Positions 57,538-64,000 of a stretch of DNA of 64,000 nt are shown here, piece after piece. The notes beneath the pieces are model-generated. The model was not told the origin of the DNA. It did no database searches and worked only from the letters and a program-made list of their open reading frames with translations. The position numbers were made by a program, and so were the translations under genes. How positions within the stretch are numbered: position 1 is the stretch's first letter; each line of letters starts with the position of its first letter. This DNA comes from Gracilibacillus caseinilyticus (GTDB lineage: Bacteria > Bacillota > Bacilli > Bacillales > Amphibacillaceae): NCBI RefSeq assembly GCF_022919115.1, contig NZ_CP095072.1, forward strand, positions 930,001 to 994,000, given 5' to 3'.

Positions 57538-58346
57538 AATGCGTCTACTAACTCCTCATTATTTAATGGATATTTAGCAAAGTGATAATCGTGTTTTTCA
57601 AGTTCAATAGCAAGCTGAACGGTTAATGGCAAAGTTAATCCAATCGATTGCAGCCCTTTGTAATCAGTAAAAAGTTGATCCACTACTGTATCCTTGTATA
57701 TTTTTCCCTGATTCATAATGATAACACGATCAGCCTGGTAAATTTCATGTAAATCGTGTGTAATCATAACCATTGTAATAGAAAGCTGTTGCTTCAAGAC
57801 ATTAATCGTTGTCAAGATTTCTTTTCTTCCTTTTGGATCAAGCATGGAAGTAGCTTCATCCAATAATAGAATGTCTGGTTGTGTCGCCATGACGCTTGCT
57901 ATCGCAACTCGTTGCTTTTGTCCACCGGAGAGATGATGTGGCTCATGGTCTTGATAATCTTCCATTTCTACCTGAATAAGGCTTTGCTCAATGCGCTTCA
58001 ACATTTCTTCACGATGGATACCTCTATTTTCGAGGCCAAAAGCAACATCATCTCTAACGGTAGTACCAACGAATTGGTTCTCAGGGTTTTGGAATACAAG
58101 ACCTATTTGTTTCCGGATCTCCCAAATTGTTTCTTCCGTTACCAATGTGTTATTTATGTAGATTTCTCCTGACTGAGGAACTAATAGACCATTGGCAAGC
58201 TTGGCTATCGTTGATTTGCCAGATCCATTGTGACCTAAAATAGCAATCGTCTGATTTCTATCTATTTTTAAGTTAAAGTCCTCCAAAACCCATGGAGATG
58301 ATTCTTTATATCGAAAATATACGTGACGAAACTCTATTGCAGCCAT
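57513..58346 (-). CDS. ecfA1: ECF transporter ATPase EcfA1
   Basis: A 277-residue ABC ATPase with Walker A LGHNGSGKSTIAKL, Q-loop VFQNPENQFVG, signature LSGGQKQRVAIAS and Walker B PDILLLDEATSMLD. In Bacillus it follows rplQ directly. Here about 2.4 kb, with a lipoprotein gene and a repeat element, lies between them. Confidence 0.95.
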   Translation of the reverse strand: MAAIEFRHVYFRYKESSPWVLEDFNLKIDRNQTIAILGHNGSGKSTIAKLANGLLVPQSGEIYINNTLVTEETIWEIRKQIGLVFQNPENQFVGTTVRDDVAFGLENRGIHREEMLKRIEQSLIQVEMEDYQDHEPHHLSGGQKQRVAIASVMATQPDILLLDEATSMLDPKGRKEILTTINVLKQQLSITMVMITHDLHEIYQADRVIIMNQGKIYKDTVVDQLFTDYKGLQSIGLTLPLTVQLAIELEKHDYHFAKYPLNNEELVDALWTSDLNK

Positions 58347-58510
58347 CGCTCTGCTCCTTTTTCATATTTCCCGGGTAATAGCTATATTTTATCAAAATAT
58401 TTCATATATTGTGTTAGTATATGTCATCTCTTCACATGATACAAATAGTTGAGCATGTTATTGGATTATGTCAAAGGCCTTCTCGTTCCAGTCTGAGAAA
58501 AACATATTTG

Positions 58511-59914
58511 CTAGGATGAAGCCTGCTCTCTCAATTGACGCATTTCTTCCATCCATGCTTCTACTTCCGCTTTTATTTCATTTGCCTCTTTGTCCACCAT
58601 TGCTTTCTTTTCATCACGTAAAGTACTATTTATATCATCCAGTCCTTGCTTACGTTCTTCCAGTAAGTCCTTCAGCTGACTTGCTTTATCTTCAGCCAAC
58701 CAACCTTCGTCTTCTAGCGAATCGACTACAGAACGAAAACGGTGATCCTCTCGTGAAATAACAGCTTTCCAATTACTGCTGATGTCACTGATATCCTCTT
58801 TTTTGTGAAGAATCTCCCAACCAACAGGAGCAAGGTTTACAGGTGCATAAGCTAAATCTATTAGCGATGGAAGCCATTCGTATTCAATGGCTGATTCTAA
58901 TTCCTCACCATTGTTAGCAGCAAAGTATTCTCCATTCCCTGCTTCTGCTACTGCTATCAACTGCTCTTCGGCCTCCTGATCAACCTGAAAGCCGATAATA
59001 TTCACAGTACGATCCTCATTACTATTGTTTACAAAGCTTTCTGCTGCCTCAATAGGATTACTATCACATGTTTCTACTCCATCACTAACAATATAAACCG
59101 TAACATTTCCTTCTTGTTCAGCACTTAATTGCATGATTTTATCGATACCCGCAGCTAGTGGTGTCCAACCCTTTGCATCAATAGATGAAACCGCCTCATG
59201 GAATTTCTCGCCTTCATAATTTCCTAAAGGGGAAACTTCCTCTATTCCCGAACACGACTTTTCTTTCCCGGCATCACTATCGTCCCCTTTATGTCCAAAG
59301 GCTACTAAAGATACCTCAGTCGATTCACCGATTGTTTTTGCGAAGCTTTCGACTGCATCTTTGGCAGTAGCCATTCGCTGACCAGACCCATCTTCTGCCT
59401 CCATTAGCATACTTGAACTCGCATCTAATAAAAGATATGCATATTCACTTGCCTTATTTTCCTCTTCCTCAACCTTGTCTGGCCGAGGTAATAGGGGCTC
59501 CTGAAAGTTAGGTTGATAGCCTTCTAATTCAGATAGTAACTCACTGTGATAAGGGGATCCTGCATAATAAATCAGCCCCTTTAAAAGGGTTTCTGGTTCA
59601 TCGGTGTCCGTTAGGTTAGATTGCATTGCTTCTACTAAGTCATTTAGAAAAGCTGGGTCAAGTTCTTCCATTCCCCATTCCGTACGTTCTGTTTCTTTTT
59701 CAAAACTGAGGTTACCCGTTAACTCTCCAGCTGCTAATTGTTTAATTACACCCTCGTCAATTTTGATAGATATCTCTGATAATCTTGAGTCTATTTCGTT
59801 ATCCTGTTGTGCTGCGTTCTCTTCCTCTTTATTTGTATCAACTACGTCATCTGTTTGCTTTGTTTCTTCATCACTACATCCAATCGTAATAAACGTGAGA
59901 AGAAAGATCATCAT
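58511..59914 (-). CDS. von Willebrand factor A domain lipoprotein
   Basis: A 467-residue secreted lipoprotein, with MMIFLLTFITIGCSDEE giving a lipobox Cys at residue 13. A vWA domain (about 165-370) has the MIDAS-type pattern YLLLDASSSMLM and a later GWTPLAAGI and IVSDGVETC. A coiled-coil tail (about 400-467) follows. I chose the ATG at 59914 behind GAGGAAA; a TTG four codons earlier overlaps the preceding stop. It may bind surface or matrix ligands; the exact role is unknown. It is an insertion relative to the usual rplQ-ecfA1 order. Confidence 0.82.
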   Translation of the reverse strand: MMIFLLTFITIGCSDEETKQTDDVVDTNKEEENAAQQDNEIDSRLSEISIKIDEGVIKQLAAGELTGNLSFEKETERTEWGMEELDPAFLNDLVEAMQSNLTDTDEPETLLKGLIYYAGSPYHSELLSELEGYQPNFQEPLLPRPDKVEEEENKASEYAYLLLDASSSMLMEAEDGSGQRMATAKDAVESFAKTIGESTEVSLVAFGHKGDDSDAGKEKSCSGIEEVSPLGNYEGEKFHEAVSSIDAKGWTPLAAGIDKIMQLSAEQEGNVTVYIVSDGVETCDSNPIEAAESFVNNSNEDRTVNIIGFQVDQEAEEQLIAVAEAGNGEYFAANNGEELESAIEYEWLPSLIDLAYAPVNLAPVGWEILHKKEDISDISSNWKAVISREDHRFRSVVDSLEDEGWLAEDKASQLKDLLEERKQGLDDINSTLRDEKKAMVDKEANEIKAEVEAWMEEMRQLREQASS

Positions 59915-59922
59915 ATATTTCC

Positions 59923-60105
59923 TCAATTAGCCCACTCCCTTAGTCCTGTTATAACTCTATAACGACCCAAGGAACTAAAACGTTTCAATAGACCACCAAA
60001 ATAAGTAAATAGTAACAAAGCTAAAACCAGCCAAAGATAACTTAAGCTACCTATAATACGGATTATGTCAACTAACTGCTTAGTGTTTATTTTGAAATAA
60101 TTCAT
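59923..60105 (-). pseudogene. 60-codon frame formed at the edge of the repeat element
   Basis: The last 35 residues (SLSYLWLVLALLLFTYFGGL then LKRFSSLGRYRVITGLREWA) look like a real membrane-protein C-terminus, overlapping the start region of the vWA lipoprotein gene. The first 18 codons run into the terminal inverted repeat of the element at 60052. I take it to be the tail of an upstream gene truncated by that element, not an intact gene. Confidence 0.4.
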
Positions 60106-60571
60106 GTGCTAGGAGATCGCTTTAGCCAACCACTCCGCGTCCTGCGGGGCACGGCTGAAGCTAACTTTGTGAAGAAAGGCACTTCACAAAGTTAGCTTCA
60201 GCACCTGCACATCCCGCGGGAGTCTACGTGGTTGGCCTACGCTAGGATTAGTACTCTACAACTTTTGAAAGAGGTAGCATTTTGAGCTGAATAGCATTCG
60301 AATTTTACATAACAATATGCCTAGCACCACTGCTAATAACTGTGGCTAACGTTGTAGAACTTCCTTTAAGCTCCGGAAATATGCGGAGACTCCCGTGGAA
60401 TCAGCGCGAGCTGAAGATCCACTTTGGAAAGAAAAGAATTTTCTTTCCAAAGTTAGCTGAAGCCGTGCCCACAGGACGCGGAGCATATTTCCGGAGCTTT
60501 GCTAAGCATATTCAACCTATCAAGATGACAGACATTGTCATACAGTTCCACTTTACATAATCCGTATTATA
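60052..60571. repeat. MITE-like element, copy C (520 bp)
   Basis: Perfect 17-bp terminal inverted repeats (TATAATACGGATTATGT) bound a segment with two long hairpin blocks. One is built on AACTTTGTGAAG...CTTCACAAAGTT (about 60154-60196). The other starts GCTCCGGAAATATGCGGAGA and is mirrored by the ending GCATATTTCCGGAGC (60371-60500). It shares blocks with copies at 25770 and 26776. It contains no transposase. A 72-residue frame inside is not a gene. Confidence 0.8.
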
Positions 60572-60639
60572 AGAACCCAATGTTTAATTCAGCCATAGAT
60601 TCATACCTGAATTGCAGCAAATAAACGCTTTCCTAATGA

Positions 60640-60693
60640 ACAAAAAAAGGGCTTGGATGCACCTCATAGAGAGATTAGCTCCTGCCCCTTGCT
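60640..60693 (-). terminator. terminator after rplQ
   Basis: On the - strand AAGGGGC pairs with GCCCTTT across a loop of about 38 bases, followed by seven T residues. Confidence 0.65.
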
Positions 60694-60714
60694 TTGTTAA
60701 TCTTACGTATGGAA

Positions 60715-61068
60715 TTATACTAATTCAATAACTGCCATGTTAGCACCATCACCGCGACGAGGTCCTAATTTAAGCACTCTAGTATATCCACCTTGGCGTT
60801 CTTCATAACGGCTTGCAATGTCGCTGAATAGCTTCTGTACTGCATCTTCGTTTTCGTTCGCTTCTGCCTTGTACAAGAAAGCTGCTGCTTGACGACGTGC
60901 ATGAATGTCACCGCGTTTACCAAGTGTAATCATTTTATCCACAACTGAACGTAATTCTTTTGCTTTCGCTTCTGTTGTTTCAATACGTTCATGGATAATT
61001 AAATCCGTAGCTAAACCACGAAGTAACGCCATACGTTGATCCGTTGTACGTCCTAATTTTCTAGCCAT
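60715..61068 (-). CDS. rplQ: 50S ribosomal protein L17
   Basis: A 117-residue L17 protein with the invariant [20 protein letters not shown] and the C-terminal [20 protein letters not shown]. Last gene of the ribosomal operon before its terminator, 43 bases after rpoA. Confidence 0.97.
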   Translation of the reverse strand: MARKLGRTTDQRMALLRGLATDLIIHERIETTEAKAKELRSVVDKMITLGKRGDIHARRQAAAFLYKAEANENEDAVQKLFSDIASRYEERQGGYTRVLKLGPRRGDGANMAVIELV

Positions 61069-61111
61069 GGAATATCCCTCCTTCGTTCGAAATCTCTATA
61101 AGATGTCACCA

Positions 61112-62056
61112 TTAATCTTCGTTACGTAATCCAAGACCTAGATCTTCTAATTTATGCTTCACTTCTTCAAGTGATTTACGACCTAGGTTTCGAACTTTCA
61201 TCATATCTTCTTCTGATTTATGAGCTAACTCCTGTACGGTATTAATACCTGCACGCTTAAGGCAGTTATAAGACCTTACAGATAAGTCAAGTTCTTCGAT
61301 CGTCATTTCCAGAACTTTTTCTTTTTGATCTTCTTCTTTTTCGATCATGATCTCAGCATTTTTCGCTTCATCAGTCAAACCAACAAAAATATTCATGTGC
61401 TCCGTAAAGATTTTAGCTCCTAAAGAAACTGCTTCTTCTGGGCGAATACTTCCGTCTGTTTGGATATCAAAAGTAAGCTTATCATAATTGGCATCTTCAC
61501 CAATACGGGTATTTTCAACTTGATAGGTTACTTTAGATACTGGAGTGAAGATAGAATCAACCGGGATCACACCAATTGGACGATCTTCATGGTTATTAGA
61601 ATCAGCTGGACGATAACCTCGGCCACCCTGTGCTGAAATCTTCATTTTTAAATGGCCATTACTACCAACAGTAGCAATGTGAAGATCAGGATTTAAAATT
61701 TCGACATCACTATCAAAAATGATATCCGCAGCCGTAACTTCCCCTTCTCCCTGTACATCTACTTCAAGCGTTTTTTCTTCATCTGAATAGATTTTTAACG
61801 CTAGCTTCTTAAGGTTAAGGATAATAGTTGTCACATCTTCGACAACTCCCTCAACGGTAGAGAATTCATGTAGCGCTCCATCCATTTGTACAGATGTAAC
61901 AGCAGCGCCAGGAAGTGAAGATAATAGGATACGACGCAAGGAGTTACCAAGTGTAGTACCATATCCACGCTCTAGTGGTTCTACAACGAATTTCCCATAA
62001 GTAGCATCATCGCTGATTTCTACTGTTTCTATTTTTGGCTTTTCAATTTCGATCAT
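61112..62056 (-). CDS. rpoA: DNA-directed RNA polymerase alpha subunit
   Basis: A 314-residue alpha subunit with the assembly domain ([20 protein letters not shown]) and the C-terminal domain [20 protein letters not shown] and [20 protein letters not shown] that binds UP elements and activators. Length and motifs match other Bacillaceae. Confidence 0.97.
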   Translation of the reverse strand: MIEIEKPKIETVEISDDATYGKFVVEPLERGYGTTLGNSLRRILLSSLPGAAVTSVQMDGALHEFSTVEGVVEDVTTIILNLKKLALKIYSDEEKTLEVDVQGEGEVTAADIIFDSDVEILNPDLHIATVGSNGHLKMKISAQGGRGYRPADSNNHEDRPIGVIPVDSIFTPVSKVTYQVENTRIGEDANYDKLTFDIQTDGSIRPEEAVSLGAKIFTEHMNIFVGLTDEAKNAEIMIEKEEDQKEKVLEMTIEELDLSVRSYNCLKRAGINTVQELAHKSEEDMMKVRNLGRKSLEEVKHKLEDLGLGLRNED

Positions 62057-62088
62057 CTATTAAACCCTCCTCTAAAACGTCGAAACCC

Positions 62089-62110
62089 CGGTTAGACCTC
62101 AGTCTAACCG
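62089..62110. other. 9-bp perfect hairpin in the rpsK-rpoA spacer
   Basis: CGGTTAGAC and GTCTAACCG flank a 4-base loop in a 204-base gap between rpsK and rpoA. On the - strand the next bases are GGGGTTTCG, with no T-run, so it may be a processing or leader structure rather than a terminator. Confidence 0.4.
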
Positions 62111-62260
62111 AAATTCCCCAGGTAGGCAGTTCCCGTTTCTGCACTATGCAATTGTGATGTTGTGTCTGTCGAAAGCATGGTGTCATTTAAACAATCTATA
62201 TAAAACTTTATTAAGTTATCATAAACCATTATTGACAGATTAACAAATAATATACTGTGA

Positions 62261-62650
62261 TTATACTCGACGACGTTTTGGCGGGCGACAACCATTGTGA
62301 GGAACTGGTGTTACATCACGAATGGCAGTTACTTCTAAACCTGCTGCTTGAAGTGAACGGATTGCTGCTTCACGTCCAGCACCAGGTCCTTTCACTGTAA
62401 CCTCAAGTGTTTTTAAGCCATGATCCTGAGCTGCTTTAGCCGCAGCTTCTGCAGCCATTTGTGCTGCGAATGGAGTGGATTTTTTTGAACCTTTGAATCC
62501 TAATGCTCCAGCGCTGCTCCAGCTAACCGCATTTCCTTGTACATCAGTAATCGTAACAATTGTGTTGTTGAATGTAGAACGAATGTGTGCAACACCCGTG
62601 TCTATATTCTTTTTGACACGACGTTTACGTGTATTAGTTTTACGAGCCAT
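62261..62650 (-). CDS. rpsK: 30S ribosomal protein S11
   Basis: A 129-residue S11 protein with [17 protein letters not shown] and the C-terminal [19 protein letters not shown]. It lies 22 bases after rpsM. Confidence 0.97.
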   Translation of the reverse strand: MARKTNTRKRRVKKNIDTGVAHIRSTFNNTIVTITDVQGNAVSWSSAGALGFKGSKKSTPFAAQMAAEAAAKAAQDHGLKTLEVTVKGPGAGREAAIRSLQAAGLEVTAIRDVTPVPHNGCRPPKRRRV

Positions 62651-62672
62651 AGGTTAGCAAACCTCCTTTATC

Positions 62673-63038
62673 TTATTTCTTTTTGTTAGCCATTGTTTTT
62701 CTTGGTCCTTTACGAGTACGAGAGTTGTTTTTCGTTTTTTGACCTCGAACAGGTAATCCACGACGGTGACGAATACCACGGTATGAACCAATTTCAATTA
62801 GACGTTTAATGTTTAGGGATACTTCACGACGAAGATCACCTTCTACATTATAGTTATCGATCTTTTGACGGATTTGACCTAATTCTTCTTCCGTTAAGTC
62901 ACGCACACGAGTATTTTGATCAACGCCAGCTTCTTTTAAAACTTCCTGAGCAGTTGTTTTTCCAATTCCATAAATATAAGTTAAAGCGATCACCACGCGC
63001 TTGTCACGCGGCACATCTACACCAGCTATACGAGCCAT
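62673..63038 (-). CDS. rpsM: 30S ribosomal protein S13
   Basis: A 121-residue S13 protein with [20 protein letters not shown] and [14 protein letters not shown], ending [11 protein letters not shown]. It lies 17 bases after rpmJ. Confidence 0.97.
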   Translation of the reverse strand: MARIAGVDVPRDKRVVIALTYIYGIGKTTAQEVLKEAGVDQNTRVRDLTEEELGQIRQKIDNYNVEGDLRREVSLNIKRLIEIGSYRGIRHRRGLPVRGQKTKNNSRTRKGPRKTMANKKK

Positions 63039-63055
63039 AGAATGACTACACCTCC

Positions 63056-63199
<144 letters not shown>

Positions 63200-63418
63200 T
63201 TATTTATAACGGTACGTAATTCGACCTCTTGTTAAATCATATGGAGAAAGTTCAACCGTAACTTTATCTCCTGGTAAGATTCGAATAAAGTGCATTCTGA
63301 TTTTACCAGAAACATGCGCTAGCACGGTGTGACCATTCTCAAGTTCTACTTTAAACATTGCATTAGGTAATGTATCTATTACAGTACCTTCGACTTCAAT
63401 TGCATCGTCTTTCGCCAT
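63200..63418 (-). CDS. infA: translation initiation factor IF-1
   Basis: A 72-residue OB-fold protein, [20 protein letters not shown], ending [12 protein letters not shown], as in all Bacillaceae. The ATG overlaps the end of the KOW-domain gene by 23 bases. Confidence 0.97.
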   Translation of the reverse strand: MAKDDAIEVEGTVIDTLPNAMFKVELENGHTVLAHVSGKIRMHFIRILPGDKVTVELSPYDLTRGRITYRYK

Positions 63419-63731
63419 CGAGTTGATCTCCCTTCTTCAAATCTGCCTGATACTCATCGACAAATTTATTAATAGCATAACGCAACTTACCATTGGTTAC
63501 GCGCCCAGTTTCGAGAAGGCTTCTTTGCACTTCAGGAGAAATAAAAATTGTGGGCGCAATATGACTGACATTCTTCTTCTTAGGACGGTCATATTTACGC
63601 TTATCTCCATCAGCCAACAAGACAAAACGACTGTCTACTTTACCAATTACAATTGCAAACTGACCTGCTTCGCGTCCTTGTAGGATTTGAACAACCTGAC
63701 CTAATTCGGGATAACTCTCCGTTTCGCTCAA
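63396..63731 (-). CDS. KOW domain-containing RNA-binding protein
   Basis: A 111-residue protein with an N-terminal KOW motif ([20 protein letters not shown]) and the segment [14 protein letters not shown], the L14e/YbzG-type ribosome-associated protein usually located just before infA. The C-terminal part overlaps infA. Confidence 0.85.
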   Translation of the reverse strand: MSETESYPELGQVVQILQGREAGQFAIVIGKVDSRFVLLADGDKRKYDRPKKKNVSHIAPTIFISPEVQRSLLETGRVTNGKLRYAINKFVDEYQADLKKGDQLDGERRCN

Positions 63732-63820
63732 CCATCATCACCTTCATTTAGGTTTTACGTCATACCTATTAACATCATGTACATCGCTAGTATCATTATA
63801 CCAACAAACATGACATTTCA

Positions 63821-64000
63821 TTAAGAAATTGTTTTTAATTTCTCGTCAATATCGCTAAATACTTTGTCGATTTCTTGAGAGCCATTGATCGTAACCAAAT
63901 CACCTTTGTCAGCATAGAAATCTAACATCGGTTGAGTTTGTTCAAGATTCACCTCTAAACGATTCGATACTGTACTCGGTTGATCATCTTCACGCTGAAT
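63821..64000 (-). CDS. adk: adenylate kinase, C-terminal part (gene runs off the window)
   Basis: The last 59 codons of adenylate kinase: [20 protein letters not shown], then [20 protein letters not shown] and a terminal helix. The arginine region and [10 protein letters not shown] match Bacillus Adk. The usual next gene, map, is absent: the KOW gene follows after 89 bases. Confidence 0.93.
   Translation of the reverse strand: MQREDDQPSTVSNRLEVNLEQTQPMLDFYADKGDLVTINGSQEIDKVFSDIDEKLKTIS

Noticed and set aside
60342..60560. A 72-codon frame inside the repeat at 60052, and an 82-codon frame at 26937-27185.
   Set aside because: Both lie within copies of the MITE-like element and overlap its hairpins. 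They are not conserved between copies.

Overview
The window is chromosomal DNA from a low-GC, endospore-forming member of the Bacillaceae. The evidence is a gerD/kbaA/pdaB/salA/cwlD sporulation cluster next to an rRNA operon, and the S10/alpha-type ribosomal block adk-infA-rpmJ-rpsM-rpsK-rpoA-rplQ-ecfA1A2T-truA-rplM-rpsI in Bacillus order. A TAXI-type TRAP transporter and many very acidic lipoproteins suggest a moderately halophilic genus such as Gracilibacillus or a relative; that placement is inference.

Layout. 1-6180 is one + strand operon for serine and glycine breakdown (sdaAB-sdaAA-gcvT-gcvH-gcvPA-gcvPB and a small HesB/IscA-like protein). 6442-12960 is a complete rRNA operon on the - strand (tandem promoters, 16S, tRNA-Ile, tRNA-Ala, 23S, 5S, then nine tRNAs and a terminator). 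13034-17508 is the sporulation and germination cluster. 17652-21459 is a TRAP transporter operon, 21596-22995 an ECF sigma/anti-sigma pair, and 23046-25694 a VanZ protein plus a flavin monooxygenase/reductase pair with a divergent HxlR regulator. 27380-33709 is an alpha-xylosidase/ABC sugar-uptake regulon with a LacI regulator, two identical palindromic operators and cre-like sites. Three copies, one partial, of a MITE-like intergenic element (25770, 26776, 60052) and a 52-bp minisatellite (33945) punctuate the chromosome.

37461-54155 is a decaying ~16.7-kb integrated island. It sits in the 3' end of rpsI, flanked by a 65-bp duplication of the rpsI end, and its tyrosine integrase gene is interrupted by an in-frame TAG. 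Its cargo is unusual: three paralogous leaderless proteins, each with a long N-terminal region followed by a very Cys-rich phospholipase A2-like domain (CCxxHDxC motif); a 49-residue Cys-rich peptide; its own tRNA-Cys; a glutaredoxin; a membrane-anchored subtilisin-like protease; and a split sigma factor set resembling B. subtilis SigO-RsoA with YvrJ. There is also an ECF sigma/zinc-finger anti-sigma pair, a type I toxin-antitoxin locus, a toxin-immunity remnant, a candidate small RNA and a probable group II intron relic. Many island genes carry stops or frameshifts while the flanking chromosome is intact.

The remainder (54090-64000, - strand) is the ribosomal protein, rpoA, ECF-transporter and truA block, interrupted between rplQ and ecfA1 by a von Willebrand A lipoprotein gene and a MITE-like repeat. 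The most interesting candidate for an undescribed system is the 40.4-49.9 kb Cys-rich PLA2-like cluster with its dedicated tRNA-Cys, thiol and protease functions and split sigma factor.
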